A stretch of DNA of 46,213 nt from an uncultured bacterium (GTDB lineage Bacteria; Planctomycetota; Phycisphaerae; Phycisphaerales; SM1A02): contig CAIKXA010000025.1 of the NCBI GenBank assembly GCA_903831295.1, forward strand, positions 1 to 46,213, written 5' to 3'. Below the pieces are notes generated by a model. The model did not search any database, was not told the origin of the DNA, and saw only the letters and a list, made by a program, of their open reading frames with translations. Shown one piece after another: positions 26,499-35,812 of the stretch (positions within the stretch are counted from its first letter, which is position 1; the number at the start of each line of letters is the position of its first letter). The position numbers were made by a program, and so were the translations under genes.

Positions 26499-27650
26499 TC
26501 ACTGTTGCTTGCGGCTGGCGGCGCGCAGAATTTCGCGCTCGCTGTCGTTCAACGCTTGCAAGCCGCCCTTGCGAATTTTGTCCAGGATGCGATCGATGGT
26601 GGCGGCGTCGGGACCGGAATCACGCCGCCTGCTGGCTTTGAGTTTGCGCGTGCGACTGGTTGGATCGGCGTTTCCAAGCAAGTTCAACAATCCATGCAAC
26701 GAATCTGGATGGCGAATGAACCAGTAACCGGCGATGGCGCCGCCCAAGTGCCCCGCTTCGCCACCAGCATTGTTGAAGCCAAAGAAAATTGTGAGCAGCG
26801 CAATTGCCACAAGCGCATACGCCAATGTGCGCAGCGGCATGGGCAAGACAAAGAACAGCAACACTTGCGCGGTGGGCGCCAAGAACGCCGCCGCCATGAT
26901 CACGCCAAATATTCCGGCGCTCGCGCCAACAAGCGGCGTGGTTGGATCGTTGGGAAGAACGAATGGAATGTGCGCCTTTGGAAACATGTTGGTGGCTTGA
27001 ATGCCAAGAAAATTCAACAGTAAATACATGGCGCCGCCCGCGATGCCGCAAATTAAATAGAACGCCAAGTAGCGCTTGCCGCCTAAATATCGCTCAACAA
27101 TTGGACCAAAGAAATACAGCGCCATCATGTTGAACAATAAATGGCTGAGATTGGCGTGCAGAAATTGAAAGCCAACAAACCGCCACAATTCCAAGCCGCG
27201 GCCTGGTGGACTATCGGAGCTCCATAACGCGGTGCTGGTTGAAAAATGAAGCCACGCCTGCAGTGGCGTTGTGGATTGAAACCATGCCCATCCCACAATT
27301 TGATTGTTGTTCTGAAGCGCTTCGACCCCAATGAGGGAAGTGTTGCTCAATGGAATATTTTTGGATGCCTCTTGCAACAAGAGCTTCAAAGCGGGATCAC
27401 CACGCGTTAATGAAATCGGTTTGATTATTCCGTTGGGCTTTACTTTGCTGTTTTGATCAGCTGGCAATGGCTGGCCGTTGAGCATTGTGGACCCAACAAA
27501 CATCCAACCAGGAATTGCCTTTCCAAGGAAGCCGTCCACCACAAACACAGCGACGCAAATTGCGATGATCCATGTTGTGACCGACCACTGCGGCAATGCA
27601 ATGCGTGGCTTGGGTCTGGGTCTCATCCAGTCACGGTTCTCTTGGGACAT
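26499..27650 (-). CDS. Rhomboid family intramembrane serine protease
   Basis: 383 residues. Catalytic serine is in GASAGIFGVIMAAAFL and catalytic histidine in GHLGGAIAGYW, the normal rhomboid dyad. HANLSHLLFNMMALYFFG is the conserved HxxxxHxxxN region. About six to seven membrane segments are visible, plus a roughly 130-residue periplasmic insertion after the first helix (residues about 50-170). The C-terminal cytoplasmic tail is basic and helical (IDRILDKIRKGGLQALNDSE), a pattern common in planctomycete and related rhomboids. It cleaves membrane-spanning helices of unknown targets. First gene of the tgt-yajC-secDF operon and divergent from the Mla ATPase gene. Confidence 0.95.
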   Translation of the reverse strand: MSQENRDWMRPRPKPRIALPQWSVTTWIIAICVAVFVVDGFLGKAIPGWMFVGSTMLNGQPLPADQNSKVKPNGIIKPISLTRGDPALKLLLQEASKNIPLSNTSLIGVEALQNNNQIVGWAWFQSTTPLQAWLHFSTSTALWSSDSPPGRGLELWRFVGFQFLHANLSHLLFNMMALYFFGPIVERYLGGKRYLAFYLICGIAGGAMYLLLNFLGIQATNMFPKAHIPFVLPNDPTTPLVGASAGIFGVIMAAAFLAPTAQVLLFFVLPMPLRTLAYALVAIALLTIFFGFNNAGGEAGHLGGAIAGYWFIRHPDSLHGLLNLLGNADPTSRTRKLKASRRRDSGPDAATIDRILDKIRKGGLQALNDSEREILRAASRKQQ

Positions 27651-27735
27651 GCTTTAAGCCTAACGATTTCAATGCGGCGCGTGGGTTGAATTGCCCCCCT
27701 TGCGCTATGCGCCATTTTGTGGGCATGATGTGGGC

Positions 27736-28512
27736 GTGATATCAACAAGCACAGACGCATTCCGCGTGCAGAACCTGCATAAATCATTTGGGGAACTGCA
27801 CGTGTTGAAAGGCGTGGACATGCAATTTCCCCGCGGCAAGACCACGGTGGTGCTGGGTCCCAGCGGTTGTGGCAAGAGCGTGATGCTGCGGCATTTGGTG
27901 GGCTTGGAAAAACCCGACAGCGGCAGCGTGTGGTTTGGCGACCAACGAATCGACGAACTGACTGAATCGCAATTGACCGCGCCAAGGCGGCAAGTTGGAT
28001 TTTTATTTCAACAAGGCGCGCTGTTTGATTCTCTTACCGTAGAAGAAAATATCGCGTTTCCATTGGTCGAACATGGCGTAGCAAGCGGCTCCAAAGCGCG
28101 CACCATGGTTGAGCACGTGCTGCACTTGGTTGGATTGAACGACAAGATCAATGTCATGCCCGCATCGCTTTCTGGTGGGCAGCGCAAACGCGTGGCGTTG
28201 GCGCGCGCCATTGTCATGCAACCCGCGGTAGTGCTGTATGACGAACCCACCACTGGCCTTGATCCAATCACCAGCGATGTGATCAACGAACTCATCATGA
28301 AGTTGGCGCGCGAACTCAGCATTACAAGCATCGTGGTAACGCATGATTTAGCCAGCGCCTTTCAAGTGGCCGATCGAATCATTATGCTGCATGATGGGCG
28401 CGTTGAATTAGCTGGAACGCCCGCGCAAGTTCGCCAATCAGAATTGCCGGTGGTGGCGCGATTTCTCAAAGGCAAGGCTAGCCCCGAAGAACTGGCGGAG
28501 ATTCAATCGTGA
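27736..28512 (+). CDS. ABC transporter ATP-binding protein, MlaF-like
   Basis: About 258 residues. No in-frame ATG precedes the ATP-binding domain, so the start is probably GTG at 27736 or 27730; a TTG at 27691 would lengthen it. Walker A is GPSGCGKS, the Q-loop is FLFQQGALFDSLTV, the signature is LSGGQRKRVALARA, and Walker B is VVLYDEPTTGLDP. The GALFDSLTVEENIAFPL segment is typical of MlaF-type ATPases that power phospholipid transport between membranes. The MCE protein follows after 90 bases. No MlaE permease is present between or beside them. The C-terminal extension (KGKASPEELAEIQS) also matches MlaF-type proteins. Confidence 0.9.
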   Translation: MISTSTDAFRVQNLHKSFGELHVLKGVDMQFPRGKTTVVLGPSGCGKSVMLRHLVGLEKPDSGSVWFGDQRIDELTESQLTAPRRQVGFLFQQGALFDSLTVEENIAFPLVEHGVASGSKARTMVEHVLHLVGLNDKINVMPASLSGGQRKRVALARAIVMQPAVVLYDEPTTGLDPITSDVINELIMKLARELSITSIVVTHDLASAFQVADRIIMLHDGRVELAGTPAQVRQSELPVVARFLKGKASPEELAEIQS

Positions 28513-28602
28513 CGATCATGTGCCGCATTCATCGAAGGTCTTTCATGCAAAAGTCTCGCGCCAGTTTCGCCCCATCGGCGCATTTCATCTAAAGTCCGCA
28601 CC

Positions 28603-29451
28603 ATGCAATCCTCCCAAAGAGATTTCGCCGTTGGGCTCACCTCCATCATCGGGCTTCTAGGCCTTGCCGTGTTGATGTTGTTGTTTGGTGAATTGACATG
28701 GCTATTTCAAAGGACGTATCCGATCGCGCTGCAAGCCAACTCCGCGGCGGGATTGCGCGAAGGCGGACAAGTGATGCTTGAAGGCGTGGTTGTGGGACAA
28801 GTCAGCCATATCCACATTGAACCCACCGAACCAAATCCCGTGCGCATAACGCTTGCGATTATGCAGCAGGCGCAATTGCCAACGGGCGTCGTTCCAACAA
28901 TCAGCGCGGGCTTGATCGGTGGCGGAAGTCGGATTGATTTGAAAATTCCAAAGAGCTACGTCAAGAGCGATGGGGTGATCGATGCGAAGCACCCAACAAT
29001 TCTTGTGGCGCGATTCTCAACGATCAACGATCGCCTAGATGCCATTGGCAGCGGCGTGGAACGCGTAGTCGCGGGCGCGCAGGCGTGGCTTGGCGACGAG
29101 CAAATGCGCTCCGATTTCAAGAGCGCCGTATGGAAAGCCAACGACTTGATCACGCAAGCCACCGCAACGGCGGATGGCATCACCAAACTTTCGGCTCAAT
29201 TGCAAAACGATTCGCATGAGTTGCTCAAGCAAGTGGCGCCGGCCTTCGCGGGGCTGACAGCGGCGCTGGATGAAATCCGCGCGCTTGCCAAGAAGGCAAC
29301 GGATGGCCAAGGAACAGTTGGCCGCTTGATGAGCGATCCAGAATTGTTCGAGAATCTTTCAGACGCGTCGCGAAGATTGGAAATGACCATGCGCGATTTA
29401 CAATTGCTGATCCGCAAAATCAAAGAAGAAGGCTTGGGCGTGAGTTTCTAA
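28603..29451 (+). CDS. MCE domain (MlaD-like) lipid-transport protein
   Basis: 282 residues. An N-terminal membrane helix (IIGLLGLAVLMLLFGELTWLF, about 15-35) anchors it in the inner membrane. An MCE domain follows (about 40-118; GLREGGQVMLEGVVVGQVSH, ISAGLIGGGSRIDL). Residues about 135-282 are helical and amphipathic, ending in a segment that could form a tunnel or coiled coil (DASRRLEMTMRDLQLLIRKI). MlaD-like proteins ferry phospholipids or sterol-like lipids through the periplasm. It pairs with the MlaF-like ATPase upstream. The convergent terminator at 29525-29563 follows. Confidence 0.9.
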   Translation: MQSSQRDFAVGLTSIIGLLGLAVLMLLFGELTWLFQRTYPIALQANSAAGLREGGQVMLEGVVVGQVSHIHIEPTEPNPVRITLAIMQQAQLPTGVVPTISAGLIGGGSRIDLKIPKSYVKSDGVIDAKHPTILVARFSTINDRLDAIGSGVERVVAGAQAWLGDEQMRSDFKSAVWKANDLITQATATADGITKLSAQLQNDSHELLKQVAPAFAGLTAALDEIRALAKKATDGQGTVGRLMSDPELFENLSDASRRLEMTMRDLQLLIRKIKEEGLGVSF

Positions 29452-29524
29452 GTGCGCGCTTTGCAAGGCGCGCATCTTGCGAGGAAATCCCCACACTGTT
29501 TCAGGCGCTTGCATGGCGCAAAAT

Positions 29525-29563
29525 AAAAAGCGGTTCGACTCATTTGAATCGAACCGCTTTTTT
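29525..29563. terminator. Bidirectional rho-independent terminator
   Basis: Stem GCGGTTCGA (29530-29538) with TCGAACCGC (29549-29557), extended by A5/T5 pairs; poly-T follows in either direction. It lies between the MlaD-like gene and the convergent Pal/OmpA gene and can terminate both. Confidence 0.92.
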
Positions 29564-29593
29564 GTATCAAACGAAATGCGCGAAACGAGTGAA

Positions 29594-30226
29594 TTAGTTG
29601 CTGACCACAATCACTTCAACGCGGCGGCTTTGCGCCTTGGTCTTCAACGGAACATCAGGACCAAAGCTTGACAAAGAAATTTCCTTGCCGTCAAGACCTT
29701 TGCTGATGATGTATTCACGCACGGAATAGGCGCGATCGAAACCAAGATAGTAATTGTTCTTAAACGCGGACTTCTTGATGGGATCGGTGTCGGTGAAACC
29801 AGCCACGCGGATGTACTTGCCTGGATATTTCTCCTTCAAGATGGCCGCGACCTTGTCAAGACTTTTCTTGGAGCTGTCCTTCAGACTCGCCTTGCCGGAA
29901 TCAAAGAGCACGTCGCCTTCAATGCTGACATGCAACTCATTTCCGATCTGGCTGGCCGTGACGCCTTCAATACCCGAGAAGTTTTTGTCGCCTGCGGCGC
30001 CACCAGGAGCGGCAGCCTTGGCCTTGTCGGATTCATCAGCACGGGCAATCGCGGCAAGTCGCTCGCGGTCGGCTGATTCCAAAGCGGCGTTGCGATCGTC
30101 GAGTTGCTTACGAAGGCTTTCGTTTTCCGTTGTAAGTTCGTCAACACTTTGTTGATTGTTCTTGCAACCAACCAAAGTGGTGGCGGCGACAAGGGCGAGA
30201 ATGGAAATGAGACGAGTTGTTTTCAT
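29594..30226 (-). CDS. Pal/OmpA family peptidoglycan-associated lipoprotein
   Basis: 210 residues from ATG 30226, preceded by AAGGA; a longer open frame upstream lacks a signal. The signal ends in LVGC, a good lipobox, so it should be lipidated. Residues about 28-65 are a coiled coil (ELTTENESLRKQLDDR). Residues about 90-210 are an OmpA C-terminal domain: DVLFDSGKASLKDSSKKSLD, RVAGFTDTDP, then NYYLGFDRAYSVREYI, with the Asp and Arg that bind diaminopimelate. It links the outer membrane to peptidoglycan. Tol partners are not in the window. Confidence 0.92.
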   Translation of the reverse strand: MKTTRLISILALVAATTLVGCKNNQQSVDELTTENESLRKQLDDRNAALESADRERLAAIARADESDKAKAAAPGGAAGDKNFSGIEGVTASQIGNELHVSIEGDVLFDSGKASLKDSSKKSLDKVAAILKEKYPGKYIRVAGFTDTDPIKKSAFKNNYYLGFDRAYSVREYIISKGLDGKEISLSSFGPDVPLKTKAQSRRVEVIVVSN

Positions 30227-30362
30227 AATGCGGAATCCTTCATGTTTGAGAGCCCCCAACACGTCCCTGTGACTTGCTGAAAAGAGCTCCGATTTGCTTT
30301 GAAGTGGCAGTGCAAACGCAACGACTTCATTTGTCAAGCGATGTTTGCGGAATTGCTTGAAT

Positions 30363-31556
30363 TCATTGAGTGTTTGGAGTGAGCAGCGCTGCAAGAAACG
30401 CTTCGATCCATGGATTGCACAAGAATGAAACTACGCAAGCGATGGCCAAGTATGGTCCGTAGGGAATTTCGCGTGATTGGGTTCCGCGTATTCGATTCAG
30501 TCCGCCTGAAACCGCAAGCCACGGCAGCGCGATGAATGGCGCCATGAAAAAAGTGATCAATGCAATTTTCCAACCCAGCGCCGCGCCCGCCGCGCCAAGA
30601 ATGTGCACATCGCCCAAGCCCATTGCCTCGCGGCCAAAGGACACCGATGCGACTATGCGGGTGAGCCAAATAATTGCGCCGCCCACAAGAAATCCAAACG
30701 AGCACATCCCATACACGCCAAATGTGACGCCGCCACAGCGCTCTTGAATGATTTCATATTGACCCAACCAGTAGCCAAGTGCGAACGCGCCAATAATGGG
30801 AAGTAAAAAATAAATTTCCTTCAGCATCTCGCCGCGGATCACGCGCGCTGGAATAATTTCTTGTTCGTAATCAATAAAGCTGCGCGCAATCAGGCCGCGC
30901 CACATCAACACGCTTGACACAAGCAAACCAAACATGGCCACGACCGCGGCGACGCACAGCCGCGTTGACAGAATGTCCATGCCCCATCTTCCGCGAGGAA
31001 ATGCATCCGCAACTGAGGGCACCAACGCTTGCATTCTCCACAACACAAACGCGGCAACCGTTGCAGCCGCCGTCATGCGAATGGGCACATAAAATGTGCG
31101 CGCGTCGATCAGCGATACGGTGGCCAGCGTGGACCAACAAATTAAAATCGCAATCAGCGCGGGCATGGTTGCGATGGGTCCGTTACGGGTCCACCACCAT
31201 TCATGCTCCGTGGCCGGAAATCGCCATGGCCCCGCGTACAACATCAAATAGGTGGCGAAGAACAACGCGCCCATGGCCAGTTCAACCACCACATGTTCGT
31301 AGCCAAAACTAGTGCGACATGTGCGGCAACGTCCACGCAGAATCAGGCAGGAGAACACGGGTATATTTTCAAACCACGCCAACGCGCGCCCGCACGCGCC
31401 GCAGCGGCTTTCGGGATGGATGATTCCCTGGCCACGCGGCAAACGCCACGCGATGAGATTGATGAAACTTCCAACGCAGGCGCCAGCGGCGAACACAAAA
31501 AAACCTTGCACGAAATGCGGCATGAGAATCCAGAGGCGCTCTAGAACTCCATTCAT
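30363..31556 (-). CDS. Type IV prepilin peptidase (A24 family), bifunctional-type
   Basis: 397 residues from ATG 31556, which lies 11 bases past the xseB stop. This is longer than the usual 260-290. It cuts and N-methylates type IV pilin or type II pseudopilin precursors in the membrane. The zinc-binding tetracysteine is C52/C55 (RCGACG) and C77/C80 (RCRTC). The two catalytic aspartates are in SLIDARTFYVP and MGLGDVHILGAAGA (GxGD). About 110 extra residues with additional membrane helices separate them. No pilin or secretion gene is nearby; it follows xseA-xseB as the last gene of that run. Confidence 0.93.
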   Translation of the reverse strand: MNGVLERLWILMPHFVQGFFVFAAGACVGSFINLIAWRLPRGQGIIHPESRCGACGRALAWFENIPVFSCLILRGRCRTCRTSFGYEHVVVELAMGALFFATYLMLYAGPWRFPATEHEWWWTRNGPIATMPALIAILICWSTLATVSLIDARTFYVPIRMTAAATVAAFVLWRMQALVPSVADAFPRGRWGMDILSTRLCVAAVVAMFGLLVSSVLMWRGLIARSFIDYEQEIIPARVIRGEMLKEIYFLLPIIGAFALGYWLGQYEIIQERCGGVTFGVYGMCSFGFLVGGAIIWLTRIVASVSFGREAMGLGDVHILGAAGAALGWKIALITFFMAPFIALPWLAVSGGLNRIRGTQSREIPYGPYLAIACVVSFLCNPWIEAFLAALLTPNTQ

Positions 31557-31567
31557 AACAGCTTGGA

Positions 31568-31843
31568 TTATTCCTGCTCCTGCTTGCCCAACGCGTCGGC
31601 GGTCAGCGTTTGAATTCGCTTTGTGGCGTTGTCCAGAATGCCGCGGCAATGATTGGACAGCGCGCGTCCGCGCTCAAAGGCCTTCAAACTTTCCTCCAAC
31701 GAAATGGCGCCGCTTTCGAGTTGATCCACAATCGACTCAAGTTGCTTCATTGCGTCCTCGTATCCCAGGTTGGAAATTGCGGGGTCCGCGCTGGATGCGT
31801 CTACTACTTTGTCGTTGGTCTTTTCACTGGATGTTTTCGCCAT
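31568..31843 (-). CDS. xseB: Exodeoxyribonuclease VII small subunit
   Basis: 91 residues, the usual size. The conserved segment is YEDAMKQLESIVDQLESGAI followed by SLEESLKAFERGRAL (residues about 28-63), which forms the helical hairpin that binds the large subunit. The acidic C-terminus (GKQEQE) is common in the family. Start ATG is 9 bases from the xseA stop. The small subunit is needed for a soluble, active ExoVII single-strand nuclease. Confidence 0.95.
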   Translation of the reverse strand: MAKTSSEKTNDKVVDASSADPAISNLGYEDAMKQLESIVDQLESGAISLEESLKAFERGRALSNHCRGILDNATKRIQTLTADALGKQEQE

Positions 31844-31852
31844 GATTGAAAT

Positions 31853-33283
31853 CTACCCGCCCTTCTCTATTCGTGAATGAAGTTCGCCGTCGACCAGAAT
31901 GGTGCGAATCACTTCGCCTGGCTTAGTGCTGGCCACGCTGCGCAAGAGTTGGCCATCGCTTGTTTTTGTAATTGAGTAGCCGCGGGCCAATGTGCCTTGC
32001 GGACCCACGGCTTGAAGCTGCGCCGCAATGGCTTGCAAATCGCGGCGCGCTTGCGTGAGAAATTGATTCATGGACATGTCAAGGCGTTGGCGCGCGGCGT
32101 GCGCCTTGGCTTGCGAACGTCCCAGCATTGCGGCGGGCGAAGTGGTTTCCAAACGGCTTGAAAGTTCCAGTTTGGTTCTACGTGCGCGATCTATGCGCGC
32201 CAACATTTTGGCGCAAAATTCCTTGTTCAAATGCGACAACTTTGCGCGCGGCAAAAGCAAAAGTTGCGCTGGATCACGCAAGCATGGACGGCTTGAAACT
32301 TGCGCGAGCGCGCGGGATTTGAATTGGCAGCATTGCAACAACGATTGACGCAGCGACGCGTTGACAAAGTCCAATTGCTGGCTCAACTCGTCGCGGTCGG
32401 GAAGAATTCTGTTCATTGCCGCGGTGGGCGTGCTCGCGCGAACGTCGGCCACCAGTTCAATGACGGAAGTATCGGACTCATGTCCAATGGCGGCGACAAT
32501 TGGAGTGGAGCAGCTGTAAACCGCGTCCGCGATCAAGCGATGATTGAATGCGTCAAGATCCTCTCGGCTTCCACCTCCGCGCGTGACCAGAATCACATCG
32601 ATGCGCATTCGCCGCGCGGCAAGATCCACCACATTGATGGCGTTTGATACCGCGGCGGCCGCGCTTGCTCCTTGCACCACGACATCGATCACCGTGATTG
32701 GAACGGATGGAAACTTTCGCGCAGCAACGGCCAAGCAATCTTGCAAGGCCGCGCCCGAGGCGCTGGTGATAATGGCAATTCCTCGCGGCAACATCGGCAA
32801 CGCGCGCTTGCGGGATTCCTCGAAATAGCCAAGCTCTTTCAACTCCGCGCACAGCAGTCGAAACTTTGCGTCAAGATCCCCTTGGCCAGTGGCGCGGATT
32901 GAATCCACAATAAAGGACAATCTTCCGCCCTCGGCGTAATAGTTGAAGCGCCCCTCCACCACAACTTGAAGACCTTCGGCAAGCGCCATCTTGATCGCGG
33001 ATATTTTTGATTTCCAAACCACGCATTGCAGGACGGCGCGCGTGTCCTTGATGGAAAAATAGATATGCCCACTATTGTTGGGGCCCCGATAGCCGCTGAT
33101 TTCACCTTCAATGCACAACTTTCCCAAAGCCGCCACTTGATCACCAATCAGTTGCGCGGCCTCGCTGACTTTCAAAGGAGTTCGAGCTTGATCAGTCTTG
33201 GCGATTTGATTCGCCGAATCCGGAGTCGGTTGGTCAAATAAACCGCCGAGGGCAAATGTTGGATCAAATGGGGGGCGCTTCAT
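31853..33283 (-). CDS. xseA: Exodeoxyribonuclease VII large subunit
   Basis: 476 residues from ATG 33283; a GTG at 33325 would add 14 residues. The N-terminal OB-fold (residues about 38-135: GEISGYRGPNNSGHIYFSIK and VVEGRFNYYAEGGRLSFIV) binds single-stranded DNA. The catalytic core has RGGGSREDLDAFN and AAIGHESDTSVIELVADVRA, and long coiled-coil helices follow (about 290-420). The C-terminus has LARGYSITKT, a conserved ExoVII end. ExoVII degrades single-stranded DNA and takes part in repair. It is divergent from recG. Confidence 0.97.
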   Translation of the reverse strand: MKRPPFDPTFALGGLFDQPTPDSANQIAKTDQARTPLKVSEAAQLIGDQVAALGKLCIEGEISGYRGPNNSGHIYFSIKDTRAVLQCVVWKSKISAIKMALAEGLQVVVEGRFNYYAEGGRLSFIVDSIRATGQGDLDAKFRLLCAELKELGYFEESRKRALPMLPRGIAIITSASGAALQDCLAVAARKFPSVPITVIDVVVQGASAAAAVSNAINVVDLAARRMRIDVILVTRGGGSREDLDAFNHRLIADAVYSCSTPIVAAIGHESDTSVIELVADVRASTPTAAMNRILPDRDELSQQLDFVNASLRQSLLQCCQFKSRALAQVSSRPCLRDPAQLLLLPRAKLSHLNKEFCAKMLARIDRARRTKLELSSRLETTSPAAMLGRSQAKAHAARQRLDMSMNQFLTQARRDLQAIAAQLQAVGPQGTLARGYSITKTSDGQLLRSVASTKPGEVIRTILVDGELHSRIEKGG

Positions 33284-33460
33284 TACTTTGTATCTCTTGG
33301 GAGTATCGTATGAAGGAGATGGCACCGTGAGATCATTGCGGAGAATTTACTTGCAAAATTTACTGAGAAGATTTATTGGAAAAATTATTGACGAATGATC
33401 ATGAATAGTGAAATACATTTGCGCGAATTCAAAACCAACCAGAAGGCGAACTGAACGAAG

Positions 33461-35701
33461 ATGGCTCAGAACAGCGGCGCAAATATGATCACCGCCAAGA
33501 CCACGCTTGCGGAAATTCCCGGCATTTCGGCGCGTTTAGTTGAACGCTTGAATGCGTTTGATTTGCGCACCGCGGGCGATGTGGTTCGGCATTTTCCAAT
33601 GCGCCACGAGCGCAAGTTGGCGGAGCGCACAATTCTGGAAACCCAGCGCGAAGTGGCCGACGAGCAAGCGGTGATTCGCATTCGCGGCTGCGTGGCAACG
33701 GTTCGCGTGCGCCGCGGTCGAGCAACCATGGTTGAAGCCACGCTTGAAGATGATTCGAGCAGCGCGCGCTTGGTTTGGTTCAACGCGGGTTGGATGCGCG
33801 ACAAAATTCATCCAGGCGACACGGGCGTGGCGGAAGGCCGCGCCAAAGTTCGCAATGGTTTTTTGGAGTTGGGAAATCCGCGCTGGATTCCAGACCATGT
33901 TGCAGGCGAAACCATGGCGCAGCGCGCGGAGGCTCCCAGCGCGCCTGTGAATACCTCGCAACAAACTGCGGCAAATGCGCCAACGCAGTCGACCAACTCC
34001 AGTCCAGAGATCGTCCGAGCAAATCCACCGCTCATTGATGTGGGTCATGACCAACTGCGCGCCATTTATCCCGCGTCTGAGCAACTTATTTCCAGCGAAA
34101 TTGAAAGCGTGGTTGCAAAAGTTCTTGAGTCGGTGTGCGCCACAATTGAAGATCCGCTGCCTATTGAATTTCGCAAGGAGCGCGGCCTGATCGCGTTGGC
34201 GGACGCATATCGCTTGTACCACCAAGCGCGCGATGAGGATGATGTTGCCGCAGCGCGCAAGCGATTGGCGTTTGACGAATTGTTCCTGCTGCAACTTGGC
34301 GTCATGATGCGGCGCGCGCAACTTCGCGCTCGCACGCGCGCGTTGCCGTTGAAGCTTGAACCAAAGATCAACGAGCACATTCGCTCGCGCATTCCATTTG
34401 TGCTTACACCTGAGCAAGATCGAGTGATTGGCGAAATTGTTGCTGACATGAGCCAACCATTCGCAATGAACCGTCTCTTGCAAGGCGATGTTGGCAGCGG
34501 CAAAACCGCGGTGGCCGTGTACGCAATGCTGCTTGCGGTTGCGCATGGATTTCAAGCGGCGCTGGTGGCGCCCACGGAACTTCTTGCGGAGCAACATTAC
34601 GCCGTGCTTGGCGCCATGCTCAAAGGAAGTCAAGTTCGCATTGCTTTTATTACTGGTTCAAACACAAGCGCAGAGCGGCGTGAGCGCGTCGCTGGCCTTG
34701 CCACTGGAAAGTTTGATATTGCCATTGGTACGCACGCGCTGCTTGAGGGCGGAGTTGCGTTTCGCAATCTTGCAGTGGCGGTGATTGATGAGCAACATCG
34801 CTTTGGCGTGAAGCAGCGCGCCGCGATTCGCCAGAAAGGCCAAGGCGAATTGCCCGTGGTGCCGCACACTTTGGTCATGACTGCCACGCCAATTCCACGC
34901 ACGCTGGCCATAACCCTGTATGGCGATTTAGACACCAGCGTGTTGCGTGGCTCGCCGCCAGGACGCACTCGCATTATCACGCGAGTTGTTGCGCCTGAAA
35001 AAGCCCCCGAGGTGTATTCATATTTGCGCACGCGTTTGGAGCGCGGCGAGCAGGCCTATGTTGTTGTGCCCGCAGTTGAGGAATCCGATTTAGGTTTGAA
35101 AGACGTCGCCAATCACTTGCGCTATTTGCAAGAAGGCCCTTGGAAAGGCTTAAAATTAGCTGGTTTGCACGGCGCCATGGCGCGCGATGAACGCGACGCA
35201 ACTATGAATGCGTTTCGCGCTGGAAAATTGCAGGCATTGGTGGCCACGATTGTGATTGAGGTTGGCGTGGATGTTTCCAACGCCAGCGTGATGGTGGTTG
35301 AACACGCCGAACGATTTGGCTTGGCGCAACTGCATCAACTTCGCGGGCGCGTTGGCCGCGGTAGCACGCAAAGTTTGTGCGTGTTTCTTGGCGAGTCAAC
35401 CACGGAAGATGGAAAGCAACGCCTAGATGCCATCGGCAACACCGACGATGGATTTGTGATTGCGGAAACTGATTTGCGCATTCGCGGCCCCGGCGAAGTT
35501 TTTGGCAGCCGACAATCTGGTTTGCCGCCATTTCAAATTGCGGACTTGGCAACAGACGGCGAACTGTTGCGCGTGGCTCGCGACGACGCGCATGCGTGGA
35601 TTGAAAAAGATCCGGAACTTTCCGCGCCTGAGGTTGCCGTTCTGAAACACAAATTATGGATCACTTACGGCAAAGCATTAGGGCTTGGCGATGTGGGATA
35701 A
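33461..35701 (+). CDS. recG: ATP-dependent DNA helicase RecG
   Basis: 746 residues, about 50 longer than E. coli RecG. The N-terminal wedge/OB region is visible (ARLVWFNAGWMRDKIHPGD, ELGNPRWIPDH), then an unusual Ala/Gln/Ser/Thr-rich stretch at residues about 150-190. The helicase core has Walker A GDVGSGKTAVA, motif II DEQHRFG (the RecG form of DEAD/DEQ), TATPIPRTLAITLYGDLDTS, and ERFGLAQLHQLRGRVGRG (motif VI). The C-terminal TRG region has DLRIRGPGEVFGSRQSG. RecG remodels stalled replication forks and branched DNA. Divergent from xseA, with about 177 bases between starts and no other gene there. Confidence 0.97.
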   Translation: MAQNSGANMITAKTTLAEIPGISARLVERLNAFDLRTAGDVVRHFPMRHERKLAERTILETQREVADEQAVIRIRGCVATVRVRRGRATMVEATLEDDSSSARLVWFNAGWMRDKIHPGDTGVAEGRAKVRNGFLELGNPRWIPDHVAGETMAQRAEAPSAPVNTSQQTAANAPTQSTNSSPEIVRANPPLIDVGHDQLRAIYPASEQLISSEIESVVAKVLESVCATIEDPLPIEFRKERGLIALADAYRLYHQARDEDDVAAARKRLAFDELFLLQLGVMMRRAQLRARTRALPLKLEPKINEHIRSRIPFVLTPEQDRVIGEIVADMSQPFAMNRLLQGDVGSGKTAVAVYAMLLAVAHGFQAALVAPTELLAEQHYAVLGAMLKGSQVRIAFITGSNTSAERRERVAGLATGKFDIAIGTHALLEGGVAFRNLAVAVIDEQHRFGVKQRAAIRQKGQGELPVVPHTLVMTATPIPRTLAITLYGDLDTSVLRGSPPGRTRIITRVVAPEKAPEVYSYLRTRLERGEQAYVVVPAVEESDLGLKDVANHLRYLQEGPWKGLKLAGLHGAMARDERDATMNAFRAGKLQALVATIVIEVGVDVSNASVMVVEHAERFGLAQLHQLRGRVGRGSTQSLCVFLGESTTEDGKQRLDAIGNTDDGFVIAETDLRIRGPGEVFGSRQSGLPPFQIADLATDGELLRVARDDAHAWIEKDPELSAPEVAVLKHKLWITYGKALGLGDVG

Positions 35702-35724
35702 AAGTTTATTTGATCTGCGCGATG

Positions 35725-35768
35725 GAATTATGAAATTCCCAAGTGAAATCTTAAATTGAATTTCAATA
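35725..35768 (+). promoter_or_regulatory. Two palindromes upstream of the ABC/DUF3299 operon
   Basis: GGAATT-ATGA-AATTCC (35725-35740) and ATTGAA-T-TTCAAT (35756-35768) are perfect AT-rich inverted repeats in the 111-base gap between recG and the first ABC gene. They could be repressor sites. They do not match a known Zur or Fur consensus. The gap holds no coding region. Confidence 0.35.
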
Positions 35769-35812
35769 AATTGCGCTGAACAATTGAATACTCATGCGCT
35801 ACTATTCATCCA

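Noticed and set aside
33536-34633. 365-codon minus-strand frame inside recG
   Set aside because: Antisense to RecG Walker A and the wedge region; Arg/His/Asn-rich shadow.
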